A stretch of 64,000 nucleotides of DNA from a virus, in IMG/VR virus record IMGVR_UViG_3300027759_000085, positions 1-64,000 of that record. The stretch is one strand, 5' to 3'. The position numbers and the translations under genes were made by a program. Below, one piece after another: positions 1-6,982 of this stretch. The stretch's first letter is position 1. Each line of letters starts with the position of its first letter. The notes beneath the pieces were generated by a model. It did no database searches, was not told the origin of the DNA, and saw only the letters and a program-made list of their open reading frames with translations.

Positions 1-125
1 TTACTTGAGCCTCGAAGCTGGATTAGATGGGGTTATTTTTGTTAGCTCCCACCTGATATTCACCTGTTCTACATCTCCTGTACAGGTAATAGCATAGGCT
101 CGGAAGAGCAATCAAAAGCTAGGGA
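1..125 (-). ncRNA. structured RNA candidate, copy A (cut by window edge)
   Basis: No credible coding sequence. Read on the minus strand, positions 118-91 match 14665-14692 on the plus strand at 24 of 28 bases, including shared blocks TTTTGATTGCTCT and AGCCTATGCT. In both copies this block is followed closely by a 6-bp hairpin: here ACCTGT/ACAGGT, there CCCAGT/ACTGGG. The stem sequences differ while pairing is kept, which suggests a folded RNA rather than a protein-binding site. Any downstream part lies outside the window. Function is unknown. Confidence 0.4.
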
Positions 126-156
126 GTATAAATAAAATGTTATTAGCAAACATCTA

Positions 157-351
157 TTATCTAAAACCAACACAGTGTGGGCAACGATTGCTCGACCCAC
201 GACAGCAGGAGGATGATAGTTTGGAAGGCATAAAACTAAGATCATAGTTCCGTGGTCTTATACCTGTTATATCAGGTGCTGGGGTGTCCTTTAAATATAA
301 CAGTGATTGACTAGTAGTAACCTTACTAACTTCACCAACTAAGCTCGACAT
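157..351 (-). CDS. small hypothetical protein with C-terminal CPHC motif
   Basis: A 64-aa reading frame that I do not recognise. The start is preceded by AGCAGGAACA, a plausible ribosome site, which is the main reason to keep it. The C-terminus has CC and CPHC cysteines that could bind a metal. It lies leftward between structured RNA candidate A and the divergent HNH gene. It could still be a chance frame in a noncoding region that is rich in short hairpins. Confidence 0.35.
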   Translation of the reverse strand: MSSLVGEVSKVTTSQSLLYLKDTPAPDITGIRPRNYDLSFMPSKLSSSCCRGSSNRCPHCVGFR

Positions 352-391
352 TGTTCCTGCTGGGTAATAGCAGAGCTATAGACAAAACAAT

Positions 392-820
392 ATGAAACTA
401 AAGGAATGTAGTCAATGTCACCAGATGGTATACCTATGGAAGAGTAATCCTAAGTTATGCAAGGCTTGTGCTACATCAACAAGCAAACGACCTATTTTAA
501 GCCTCTCTAAGCAACGATCTCCGAGTGAGCCTATAGTCAGTAAGGTCAAGATTAAAAGTGTCTCACAGAGGAGATTATTAGCTCTAAGGGAATATAGGGT
601 GGTGAGGGATGCTTATATGAGGGATCACAAGATATGTGAGCATCCAGAGTGCAATAGTCCTAGTACGGAGTTGCATCATTCAAAGGGAAGGATAGGTAAG
701 CTATTAACTGACCCATTATACTTCAAGGCATTGTGTCATGCTCACCACGAATGGACAGAAAAAAACCCAATCCTCGCTAAAGAATTGGGTCTAAGTGTAG
801 ATAGGTTGAGCAAGGATTAA
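392..820 (+). CDS. HNH endonuclease with N-terminal zinc ribbon
   Basis: 142 aa. The N-terminus has two CxxC pairs (residues 6-9 and 23-26), a zinc ribbon. The C-terminal half has an HNH core: paired cysteines at 82 and 87, HisHis at 95-96 and CHAHH at 115-119. Such nucleases either home into phage genomes or assist packaging and recombination; the sequence does not decide which. It is a lone rightward gene at the left edge, next to structured noncoding DNA, so a homing role is possible. Its last codons contain a perfect inverted repeat that also serves as a terminator for the opposite strand. Confidence 0.75.
   Translation: MKLKECSQCHQMVYLWKSNPKLCKACATSTSKRPILSLSKQRSPSEPIVSKVKIKSVSQRRLLALREYRVVRDAYMRDHKICEHPECNSPSTELHHSKGRIGKLLTDPLYFKALCHAHHEWTEKNPILAKELGLSVDRLSKD
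759..790 (-). terminator. rho-independent terminator of the leftward block
   Basis: On the minus strand ACCCAAT (790-784) pairs with ATTGGGT (771-765) around a 12-nt loop and is followed by a run of seven T. It sits just past the last leftward gene (stop at 817) and inside the 3' end of the convergent HNH gene, so the same bases encode protein on the other strand. Confidence 0.8.
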
Positions 821-1065
821 TCTCCCCATAGCTCATTCAAAATAGTTTCAATATCATTTTTTAGATTTAACAGATCACCTCCTATGTTTTTTTCTAATAT
901 TCTAAAAGCATTGCGTGATGAACCTTTAAGTTTCATTAGCTTGTCATTTAGTTGTCCATATTCAGGATCATATTTCATCTCTAACCTGGCAATCTCCAGG
1001 TTCTCTATTAGTAACTGAGATAGCACGTAACTCAGTCCTAGTGCTTTTGTTTTTGGATCGTTCAT
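817..1065 (-). CDS. hypothetical helical protein
   Basis: 82 aa, unrecognised, predicted mostly helical with many Leu, Lys and Glu. It is the last gene of the leftward block: its start overlaps the stop of the upstream micro-gene in an ATGA arrangement and a terminator follows its stop. Probably translated by coupling to the upstream gene. Confidence 0.6.
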   Translation of the reverse strand: MNDPKTKALGLSYVLSQLLIENLEIARLEMKYDPEYGQLNDKLMKLKGSSRNAFRILEKNIGGDLLNLKNDIETILNELWGD

Positions 1066-1139
1066 TTATAATTTTTAAATTTTAATACTGCTTTCATTAC
1101 CACTACGTATAACACAAAGCTAACTATTATTGTTCTCAT
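1062..1139 (-). CDS. 25-aa membrane micro-protein
   Basis: A very short frame (begins MRTIIVSF, ends KFKNYK) forming one membrane segment with a basic tail. Support comes from tight ATGA overlaps at both ends, with the glucosaminidase stop upstream and the 817-1065 start downstream. Its place beside a lysin suggests a role in membrane disruption or its control, but it could be only a coupling element. Confidence 0.4.
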   Translation of the reverse strand: MRTIIVSFVLYVVVMKAVLKFKNYK

Positions 1140-1576
1140 AACTGTTGTTTAATCATTGTAAGGTAATTACCATTCTCTGCATAGTTTCTTCCTATGTAAC
1201 TGAGATACTTCCTGCGTGATTTGTTTTTAATCAATACCTTGCTCTGCCATATCTTATAGTCAGCTACGGACTGTTGCCAACTAGTATACTGGGCATGGCC
1301 ACGATTAGAACCTATTGCAGTAGTACCTCTTCTCTCTGGTAACTTCATACCAAACAAGTTGTTGTTATGTATAAATATCTTTGAGGTGTACCATCCTGTC
1401 TCAATCCTAGACTGAGCCACCATGATGTCTATATACTTGATCCCCAGAGACTTGGCTAGATGTATCATCCTGCTCTCCGAAAACTTAGTTTGGATATGTG
1501 AGTTGATGTCTATCTGACCTATCTCTAAGGAGCAAAGTATAAGAGCTATAAATATTATTATCTTTTTTATAACCAT
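1136..1576 (-). CDS. glucosaminidase-family lysin with N-terminal membrane segment
   Basis: 146 aa, a bacterial endo-beta-N-acetylglucosaminidase fold (Glucosaminidase/FlgJ-type) that hydrolyses peptidoglycan glycan strands. Visible landmarks: the RIETGW motif with likely catalytic Glu59, NNNLFGMK at 71-78, and a late Tyr-rich segment usual in the family. Residues 3-18 are hydrophobic after basic residues, so a signal peptide or signal-arrest-release anchor is likely, allowing export without a classical holin. It follows a 55-aa membrane protein and is coupled to a 25-aa one, forming a compact lysis-like cassette. A second, unrelated M15 lysin lies at 12890 on the other strand. Alternative role: local wall opening at entry. 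Confidence 0.8.
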   Translation of the reverse strand: MVIKKIIIFIALILCSLEIGQIDINSHIQTKFSESRMIHLAKSLGIKYIDIMVAQSRIETGWYTSKIFIHNNNLFGMKLPERRGTTAIGSNRGHAQYTSWQQSVADYKIWQSKVLIKNKSRRKYLSYIGRNYAENGNYLTMIKQQL

Positions 1577-1583
1577 ATATAGT

Positions 1584-1751
1584 TTATTTTATTGATCTGA
1601 ATTCGTAAATAAATTTGTTTAGTAATAGGCTGAACATGGTTATAACCATTGCTCCAGACAGATAAGGAGATGATAGTTCTTCTCCATACGATACGGTAGC
1701 CATTACAAGCAACACCAATGTAATCATTAAATACCTTTGTAGTTCCTTCAT
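1584..1751 (-). CDS. small membrane protein, holin-like
   Basis: 55 aa read directly from the minus strand (begins MKELQRYLMITLVLL). Two hydrophobic stretches, about residues 7-23 and 33-50, flank a short polar loop, with a basic C-terminus. ATGA overlap with the upstream gene supports the start. Its position immediately before the glucosaminidase suggests a holin or pinholin, by context only. Confidence 0.5.
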   Translation of the reverse strand: MKELQRYLMITLVLLVMATVSYGEELSSPYLSGAMVITMFSLLLNKFIYEFRSIK

Positions 1752-1981
1752 CCTCTGTTTATTTTAAAATCGTTAAATAAGACCTTAGGAGCTACCATTT
1801 TAATCTCCATGCGTGAATAATACTCGCTAATAAAATCCATTGCCGTATGCCTATCTATATCAGCTACAGAGCATAATACATTTATTGCTAGTCTGTACTT
1901 GCTTTCAGAAGATACTAACTTACTGAAACCTTTGATGCTTTGTGCATACCTGACTAGCTCCTCATATCTGATCTGATCCAT
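1748..1981 (-). CDS. hypothetical protein
   Basis: 77 aa, unrecognised and mostly helical. The stop overlaps the next membrane gene (ATGA) and the start overlaps the end of the gene at 1962-2156, so it belongs to one tightly packed leftward transcription unit. Confidence 0.6.
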   Translation of the reverse strand: MDQIRYEELVRYAQSIKGFSKLVSSESKYRLAINVLCSVADIDRHTAMDFISEYYSRMEIKMVAPKVLFNDFKINRG

Positions 1982-2156
1982 AATAATCTTCTATAACCGA
2001 GTTTAATGAATTAGTATCTGTTATGCCAAATTCCTCCTTGATAGACTTGAATAGCTTGGCTATAAAACGCTTTTCTCTTTGGTCACCACTGCTAAAATAC
2101 ATTGAAGACATCCATCCTATGGTATAATACAATGCTCCACTTTCATCCTTTTCCAT
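1962..2156 (-). CDS. hypothetical protein
   Basis: 64 aa, unrecognised. Preceded by the AATTAAGATC variant of the start-site box shared by many leftward genes. Overlaps the following gene by 20 bp. Confidence 0.6.
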   Translation of the reverse strand: MEKDESGALYYTIGWMSSMYFSSGDQREKRFIAKLFKSIKEEFGITDTNSLNSVIEDYYGSDQI

Positions 2157-2160
2157 GATC

Positions 2161-2334
2161 TTAATTGCTTAGTATGTTGATTAATAATAATGAACCGATA
2201 ATTACTACGTATGTAAGCAAGATGATTAATACTGCTACTGTAGGTAGTGTATTCTTTTCTTTGCTCACCTCACATGGGTATAATATACACCCATCTGGAT
2301 ATGCCGTGTGGCTTATTTTTATGCTAGTCTTCAT
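2161..2334 (-). CDS. small membrane protein
   Basis: 57 aa if it starts at the internal Met (MKTSIKISH), where it nearly abuts the upstream stop at 2336; longer forms would overlap that gene. A polar N-terminal part with two cysteines is followed by one strong membrane segment near the C-terminus. No function recognised. Confidence 0.5.
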   Translation of the reverse strand: MKTSIKISHTAYPDGCILYPCEVSKEKNTLPTVAVLIILLTYVVIIGSLLLINILSN

Positions 2335-2335
2335 C

Positions 2336-2662
2336 TTATTCTCTATTTTCATCCCATCCACAATTAATACACGATATGTCTCCAGAAGAGTTTTTAATAA
2401 TATTTTTAGAACCACAATTATCGCAAGATGGTTCTTCTATTAATTCAATGTTTCGCCAATCACACTCATCACTGATGGCATAAAATATCTTTTCTATTGT
2501 GGCTTCATTGTTCAATGCCGTGTCAAGAACATTATACGCTTGTTCATCTGTACATTCGTAACGATCTGTTACATCTTGAATAGTCCATAAATTACCTACA
2601 CAATAACCATATTGCTTCAAGATGGCTTTTGCTTGTTCGATTTCTGTTAGTTGATTTTCCAT
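2336..2662 (-). CDS. hypothetical protein with C-terminal zinc ribbon
   Basis: 108 aa. The N-terminal two thirds are acidic and helical. The C-terminus carries CDNCGSKN then CINCGWDE, a classic two-knuckle zinc ribbon. Such ribbons bind DNA, RNA or polymerase subunits, but no specific family is recognised. Confidence 0.65.
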   Translation of the reverse strand: MENQLTEIEQAKAILKQYGYCVGNLWTIQDVTDRYECTDEQAYNVLDTALNNEATIEKIFYAISDECDWRNIELIEEPSCDNCGSKNIIKNSSGDISCINCGWDENRE

Positions 2663-2666
2663 GATT

Positions 2667-2867
2667 TTATTTGTCTTTATGATCTTTTATAATTAATTCT
2701 TTAAGATTAGATAGTTTTTCTTTGATCCTTGCAGTTGCATCTGATACACAAATTCGCTCGTATGCATCTTCGTTCTGCAAATATATGTCTATATCTAGAC
2801 TAATTACCAATGTGCTCATCTCATCTATTAGCTTTAGTTTTTCTTCCATTTGTTTAAGTTTACTCAT
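2667..2867 (-). CDS. hypothetical coiled-coil protein
   Basis: 66 aa, rich in Lys, Leu and Glu with heptad-like spacing. Overlaps the end of the upstream gene by 8 bp. Function unknown. Confidence 0.55.
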   Translation of the reverse strand: MSKLKQMEEKLKLIDEMSTLVISLDIDIYLQNEDAYERICVSDATARIKEKLSNLKELIIKDHKDK

Positions 2868-3078
2868 TAAATAAATCTGTTGATTCTATAACTACAGATA
2901 CACAAGCAGTCCATACATACCAATCATTATCACCATCTACTTCTAGTATATCATTATAAGAATTTATTGCCGATTGTTTTGGATCAGGTGATTCACCTTC
3001 TCTGTAAGTCATCCAATAGTCTTCAAACTTATCGGGTTCTGTTCTGTGTTTTAGCGTAACTGCTACGATGTAATCCAT
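2860..3078 (-). CDS. hypothetical protein
   Basis: 72 aa from the Met at 3078 (MDYIVAVTLKH), preceded by CCTAAAAACATG, matching neighbouring starts; an upstream start at 3141 would overlap the previous gene. Aromatic-rich strands suggest a small beta-containing fold. Not recognised. Confidence 0.6.
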   Translation of the reverse strand: MDYIVAVTLKHRTEPDKFEDYWMTYREGESPDPKQSAINSYNDILEVDGDNDWYVWTACVSVVIESTDLFNE

Positions 3079-3094
3079 GTTTTTAGGTTTAAGG

Positions 3095-3274
3095 TTAATA
3101 ATTAAGATCGGGAAAATCACACGGGTCTGATATAAGACCACAGTCTGGACATTCTATCTTGTCTAAGTTTACTTCTACTTCGTGCAATACTACTGAACCA
3201 CAGTCACCACACGTTACAATGTTAATTCCAGATGATTTTATAATCTCTTGTTGTAATTCTAATTGTGTTTTCAT
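3095..3274 (-). CDS. zinc-ribbon mini-protein
   Basis: 59 aa from the Met at 3274. CGDCGS and CPDCGL provide four cysteines of a zinc ribbon, followed by an acidic tail. It is the second zinc-ribbon mini-protein in this block. Could act on the host transcription or translation machinery; not established. Confidence 0.6.
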   Translation of the reverse strand: MKTQLELQQEIIKSSGINIVTCGDCGSVVLHEVEVNLDKIECPDCGLISDPCDFPDLNY

Positions 3275-3275
3275 A

Positions 3276-3575
3276 TTATTTCTTTTTAAATTGTTCAAAC
3301 CATTCTGGTATATCAGCTAATACAAAATCAGAATACTCAATTAAAGTTGCTTCTATTATCTGTTTAACTTCTTCCTCACTATACATTCTTTTAGCTTGCC
3401 ATTTAGCACCTTGAATAAAGCCAGTTCTATTTTTAGAATATTTATCTGCTAATCCATATATTCTATCAGTAGCTTCTTCAAGTGTTTCTTGCTTAAATTC
3501 TTCATACAATCCTAGATTCTCATCATATCTCATCATGTCAATTAGATTTTGTTTTTGTTCTTCTTTTGGTTTCAT
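3276..3575 (-). CDS. conserved-looking hypothetical protein
   Basis: 99 aa, helical and acidic, with GAKWQAKRMYSEEEV in the middle, a segment I associate with small proteins of Bacteroidota phages of unknown function. No enzyme motif. Confidence 0.65.
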   Translation of the reverse strand: MKPKEEQKQNLIDMMRYDENLGLYEEFKQETLEEATDRIYGLADKYSKNRTGFIQGAKWQAKRMYSEEEVKQIIEATLIEYSDFVLADIPEWFEQFKKK

Positions 3576-3591
3576 TTTCTTTTAGTTTAAA

Positions 3592-3810
3592 TTATCTGTA
3601 AATACCTGCCCAATTTGAGCCTTGATTAGTTATAAGCACTACTTGAGCCTTTACTAAACTATCATCCTTTAATTCATTCATAAGGTTTGTTGCTCTATCC
3701 AGAGCCTCATCATAATCCTTAGCATAAACAAAGGTAGTATAATCAATGTTATTTCCTGCTTTATCCTTGAAGAAAGCTTTATATTTCTTTACTCTGCTAA
3801 CAAGTCCCAT
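3592..3810 (-). CDS. hypothetical protein
   Basis: 72 aa with alternating beta and helix character, unrecognised. The start is preceded by TTAAGATCATG, a variant of the shared start-site box, and overlaps the end of the next upstream gene by 22 bp. Confidence 0.6.
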   Translation of the reverse strand: MGLVSRVKKYKAFFKDKAGNNIDYTTFVYAKDYDEALDRATNLMNELKDDSLVKAQVVLITNQGSNWAGIYR

Positions 3811-4073
3811 GATCTTAATTCATTTAGTTTTTTACTATTTAATCCTAATGACTTGATAATAAACTTAGCTAGTCTACTGTTAACCTTTGGCTCTGTAACG
3901 TCATTAGAGCCTATCTGCTGAACGATCTCTGATGGCTCCATACCTAATACTCGCTTACAGAATTTAACGTCTTGTCCGAGGTAAAAAGCCTTAGTACCTT
4001 GACTGGTAGTTACTTCTAGAGTCCAGTTATGATCAAAGCCATAACTTGAATTTATTTTAATTTGTGCTTTCAT
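3789..4073 (-). CDS. hypothetical protein
   Basis: 94 aa, unrecognised. The N-terminal half is strand-rich and the C-terminal half helical. Start preceded by ATAAGAACATG, a clear copy of the start-site box. Confidence 0.6.
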   Translation of the reverse strand: MKAQIKINSSYGFDHNWTLEVTTSQGTKAFYLGQDVKFCKRVLGMEPSEIVQQIGSNDVTEPKVNSRLAKFIIKSLGLNSKKLNELRSWDLLAE

Positions 4074-4077
4074 GTTC

Positions 4078-4173
4078 TTATAAGTTTTGAATTGCAGTTA
4101 ATATTCCGTTAATTATCCATATTAATGTTACTGTGGCTAGTGGCCATTTGATCCATTGTGTTTTAGTTTTCAT
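4078..4173 (-). CDS. 31-aa single-span membrane protein
   Basis: Short frame (MKTKTQWIKWPLATV, ending in QNL). One hydrophobic helix after a basic N-terminus. The AAAGAACATG start box and exact fit between neighbouring genes support it. Confidence 0.5.
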   Translation of the reverse strand: MKTKTQWIKWPLATVTLIWIINGILTAIQNL

Positions 4174-4193
4174 GTTCTTTAATTTTAGTGTGT

Positions 4194-4382
4194 TTAATAA
4201 TTTATCAATAGTCCAATAGCATATTTTATAAAATGTGATACGTCTTTTCCACCAATCAAGTAATTGCCCTCACTATTATAAATATAGGCTCTGAATTTTT
4301 CGGTAGTCGTGTTGGTTAATTGAAATTCATTTTCATGCTCAAAAATGAAGTCTGTAATTGCTCTTTTAAGTTCTGTTCTCAT
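4194..4382 (-). CDS. hypothetical protein
   Basis: 62 aa, starting at MRTELKRAI because CTAAGAACATG precedes that Met; a longer frame upstream would overlap the neighbouring membrane gene. Function unknown. Confidence 0.6.
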   Translation of the reverse strand: MRTELKRAITDFIFEHENEFQLTNTTTEKFRAYIYNSEGNYLIGGKDVSHFIKYAIGLLINY

Positions 4383-4386
4383 GTTC

Positions 4387-4500
4387 TTAGTTTTTTTTAC
4401 GGTTAATAATGTACTGTGCAATAGACCCAACTATCATTGCTGGTGCTATAATGGCAGTAAAGATTACTGCGATGCTGATAAGATACTCTGTGTTTTCCAT
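4387..4500 (-). CDS. 37-aa membrane micro-protein
   Basis: Begins MENTEYLISIAVIF and ends NRKKN: a short acidic head, one long hydrophobic helix and a basic cytoplasmic tail. It fits exactly between its neighbours, and the hairpin at 4516-4536 lies just upstream. Confidence 0.5.
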   Translation of the reverse strand: MENTEYLISIAVIFTAIIAPAMIVGSIAQYIINRKKN

Positions 4501-4515
4501 GTTTGATTTAAATTA

Positions 4516-4536
4516 ATGGGAGTTATTAGCTCCCAT
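4516..4536 (-). terminator. hairpin between leftward genes
   Basis: ATGGGAG and CTCCCAT form a perfect 7-bp stem with a 7-nt loop in the gap after the 4551-4916 gene. On the minus strand an AT-rich tract follows but no long T run, so it may be a weak terminator or an mRNA processing or stability element. Confidence 0.45.
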
Positions 4537-4550
4537 ATAAGTGTGAATGA

Positions 4551-4916
4551 TTATAAGTCTATTGCTTCGCCTAAGTTACAGTCATAATAAGCTAACTGCT
4601 CATTATCTCGAGCGTATAAGATAGCTTCTGATCTGCTCTCTATATGAATAGATACATCTAATACTAGATCATTACCATCGACCCATGCACCTAAAAAAAG
4701 CTCCTGATTTTCACCTGATATAATCAAGTCTGCTTTTATCTTTATGTAATCAGCAATAGTATACTGCAGATTGTTTGGATTATACTCTGATCTAGATTCA
4801 TGATCTCTGATCGAAACCATAAAACCATAGTCAGGATTAAATTCACCCGTCAATAGATTGTAACTTGCACCACCAGTATTGATGATTGCATTTTTGAAAT
4901 TGATTAAATTGCTCAT
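4551..4916 (-). CDS. hypothetical protein
   Basis: 121 aa, beta-rich, acidic, unrecognised. Start box CTTAAGAACATG. It reads like a single-domain globular protein and resembles phage accessory proteins of unknown function. Confidence 0.65.
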   Translation of the reverse strand: MSNLINFKNAIINTGGASYNLLTGEFNPDYGFMVSIRDHESRSEYNPNNLQYTIADYIKIKADLIISGENQELFLGAWVDGNDLVLDVSIHIESRSEAILYARDNEQLAYYDCNLGEAIDL

Positions 4917-4927
4917 GTTCTTAAGGT

Positions 4928-5170
4928 TTAAAAATTAGTGACTAATAAATGATTAATATTGATTTGACTTTTAGTTTCAGTGAAATTTATATGGACTTTA
5001 AAGTCATTATTTTTCTTGCTGAATTTAGTGTATAGCCTACACTGTAATGCATTGATCACCTCATGCTTATCTTTGTTATGAAATAAACAAAGTGAAATAA
5101 AACTTGACTGCTTGCACAAGTCTGCATTGAATAAGTTAACGGCAATATGGTATTTTCTGCTCTTTGTCAT
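4928..5170 (-). CDS. hypothetical protein
   Basis: 80 aa, basic, with two cysteines near the N-terminus. Not recognised. Preceded by the usual AT-rich leader rather than a Shine-Dalgarno sequence. Confidence 0.55.
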   Translation of the reverse strand: MTKSRKYHIAVNLFNADLCKQSSFISLCLFHNKDKHEVINALQCRLYTKFSKKNNDFKVHINFTETKSQININHLLVTNF

Positions 5171-5205
5171 AAGATTAAAGATTAAATTGTTTATGATTTG
5201 ATTAA

Positions 5206-5784
5206 TTAAAAATTACTTTGTACGCTAGCCCATATAATAGCCTGATACTCGAAGCCCTTAAGCCCTAATTTCTTTGCTTTGCTTATTGTAAGGCGTTCTA
5301 ACTGATCGTATGCTAAATGGCCTAATGATTGTATGGTTTGATTAAAACAAGCCCTAATATGCCATACATCTACTGTTATTCGATCTTCATCTAAGCTACC
5401 TACATTACATACAAAAGAGTAAGTTTTTCTAGATTCATTAGTAATTTTAACAGTACCTAATGCAATAGCAAACGCCTTAAATTTATTGGTGTGAAACGTG
5501 CTCACTTTAATATCCGTAGGGCTTAATCCGTTCTTTACTGCATTCAATACAGTGACCGTATCTTTTAAATTTGTAGCCCATTTATTGCGAGGGCTTAAGG
5601 CAGAAACTACAGAGGCAATAACATCTGATCCAATACCGAAAATCTGTTCCTGATCCTTGCAAAATTGATTTGCATTTTTGTACCAATCAAGCCCGCTTTT
5701 GATCTGCTCATTTGTAGCTAGATTAAAGTAATGATCTAGATTTTTAGATACTTTTGCTAACTGGTTTTTAGTTAATTTTTTCAT
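5206..5784 (-). CDS. hypothetical protein, possibly DNA-glycosylase-like helical fold
   Basis: 192 aa, the largest gene of this sub-block, with start box AATTAAGAACATG. Recognisable landmarks are VVSALSPRNKWATN near residue 65, a middle segment with VDVWHIRACF near 145 and KGFEYQAIIWASV at the C-terminus. The all-helical layout and the Asp in the VDVWH segment remind me of the helix-hairpin-helix glycosylase-type fold found in phage base-modification families, but I cannot confirm it. If correct it would act on DNA bases; otherwise the function is unknown. Confidence 0.6.
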   Translation of the reverse strand: MKKLTKNQLAKVSKNLDHYFNLATNEQIKSGLDWYKNANQFCKDQEQIFGIGSDVIASVVSALSPRNKWATNLKDTVTVLNAVKNGLSPTDIKVSTFHTNKFKAFAIALGTVKITNESRKTYSFVCNVGSLDEDRITVDVWHIRACFNQTIQSLGHLAYDQLERLTISKAKKLGLKGFEYQAIIWASVQSNF

Positions 5785-5788
5785 GTTC

Positions 5789-5944
5789 TTAATTTTTTAA
5801 ATAGTTAATAATTAAGGTTTTTAATCTCTTTAAATTGGTTTCTGTAAATTGCTGGTTTCCGTAGCTTTCCGCTCTATATATATTTTGAATAAAATAAATT
5901 CCGAAACCTTTATATTTAGCAAAAAATTTTATGTTTTTTTTCAT
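5789..5944 (-). CDS. 51-aa basic hypothetical protein
   Basis: Begins MKKNIKFFAKYKGFG. Lys- and Tyr-rich, predicted helical C-terminus. Start box CTAAGAACATG and the exact fit between neighbours support it. Unrecognised. Confidence 0.5.
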   Translation of the reverse strand: MKKNIKFFAKYKGFGIYFIQNIYRAESYGNQQFTETNLKRLKTLIINYLKN

Positions 5945-5968
5945 GTTCTTAGATTTAAAGATTAATAA

Positions 5969-6193
5969 TTAATAGCTCCACAAAATTAGATCGTTTAAAT
6001 TGCACCACCTACGGCAATCATTTTCAATTTTGTGCGTCTCATTACAGTAAGTAGTTAATTCTGTAGGTTGAAAATCATCTGTTACGTCATAATAACGCAA
6101 AGTGATTTTTTTATAATCTGCTGGATCGCTCAAAGCAATACCTAAAACTGTAGTTTGGCCTGATTTGTCAGTGAATAAAAATACTTTTTTCAT
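5969..6193 (-). CDS. hypothetical protein
   Basis: 74 aa, strand-rich with two cysteines near the C-terminus (YCNETH, RRWCNL). Not recognised. Confidence 0.55.
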   Translation of the reverse strand: MKKVFLFTDKSGQTTVLGIALSDPADYKKITLRYYDVTDDFQPTELTTYCNETHKIENDCRRWCNLNDLILWSY

Positions 6194-6252
6194 GATTGTT
6201 TAAATTTTTATGGTTAAGACGCTTCACAGCGTTTCGGATATTTAATCCATCA

Positions 6253-6495
6253 TCAGTTAACCTTAAATTGTATTATACCATTCCAATCAGGATGACTAAA
6301 TAATTGAGGGCAGAAATAATTATCGAAACCATGCTCTTCTAAATCATCAATAAAGTCAGCATATAAATCAGCCTTCATTAAATGTACCGTTCCTTTGTTA
6401 TAAATCTCTACGTGATAATTAGTTTCCATATCGGCATTCCAGCTACCATTTACATAAATTTCAATTAGATTATTCATAATGTTTACTTTTTTCAT
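6253..6495 (-). CDS. hypothetical protein
   Basis: 80 aa, aromatic and acidic, likely a small alpha/beta fold. The start is preceded by CCTAAAAACATG, near-identical to the shared start box. An internal Met at residue 7 is an alternative start. Confidence 0.55.
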   Translation of the reverse strand: MKKVNIMNNLIEIYVNGSWNADMETNYHVEIYNKGTVHLMKADLYADFIDDLEEHGFDNYFCPQLFSHPDWNGIIQFKVN

Positions 6496-6505
6496 GTTTT
6501 TAGGT

Positions 6506-6646
6506 TTAAAGATTAAAATATGTTATTAATTCATTTTCTTGTTTATCAGTTAACAATAAATTGCCGTCTCTGTATAAACTTAATATTTCTGCATCTGTTG
6601 GATTATATCCGTATATTTTTTTATGATTTGCTTTAATTTTTTTCAT
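6506..6646 (-). CDS. 46-aa hypothetical protein
   Basis: Begins MKKIKANHKKIYGYN and ends with an acidic helical tail. Preceded by CCTAAGAAA, a variant of the start box. No function recognised. Confidence 0.45.
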   Translation of the reverse strand: MKKIKANHKKIYGYNPTDAEILSLYRDGNLLLTDKQENELITYFNL

Positions 6647-6672
6647 TTTCTTAGGTTTTTAGGTTTATAGTT

Positions 6673-6906
6673 TTAAATGCAAGTATTTGATAGATCAATA
6701 TCTATATCTTTATAATTTACAGATAGGTATTTATGTAATTGATTTAAATTTCTAAATGCTCTGATAGTTTCTTTATCGCTCCAACACGTAGAAAAATGAT
6801 ACTCTTTAATAATGGCAATATAATTACCTTTGAATACTTTGCCTTTGTCTGCTACCAATAATACATTATCGGTTAGCACGTTTTCTTTTAAAATAAATTG
6901 AGTCAT
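6673..6906 (-). CDS. hypothetical protein, first gene of a leftward sub-block
   Basis: 77 aa, unrecognised. Start box CTTAAGAACATG. It directly follows the gene-poor region, and a TAAATTTG promoter box on the minus strand (6982-6975) lies about 70 bp upstream, so it is probably the first gene of a transcript running to 817. Confidence 0.6.
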   Translation of the reverse strand: MTQFILKENVLTDNVLLVADKGKVFKGNYIAIIKEYHFSTCWSDKETIRAFRNLNQLHKYLSVNYKDIDIDLSNTCI

Positions 6907-6974
6907 GTTCTTAAGTTTTTAAAATTGTTAACTGATTTGATGATACAATAGTAAGGACAAAGAATAATACAATC

Positions 6975-6982
6975 CAAATTTA
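6975..6982 (-). promoter_or_regulatory. TAnnTTTG promoter box for the leftward sub-block
   Basis: TAAATTTG on the minus strand matches the Bacteroidota -7 consensus and would place the transcript start about 60 nt upstream of the 6906 start codon. No clear TTTG lies 20 bp further upstream, so confidence is moderate. Confidence 0.4.

Noticed and set aside
1-391. Group I intron next to the HNH gene
   Set aside because: No conserved core sequences of group I introns or exon split were found; HNH proximity alone is not enough.
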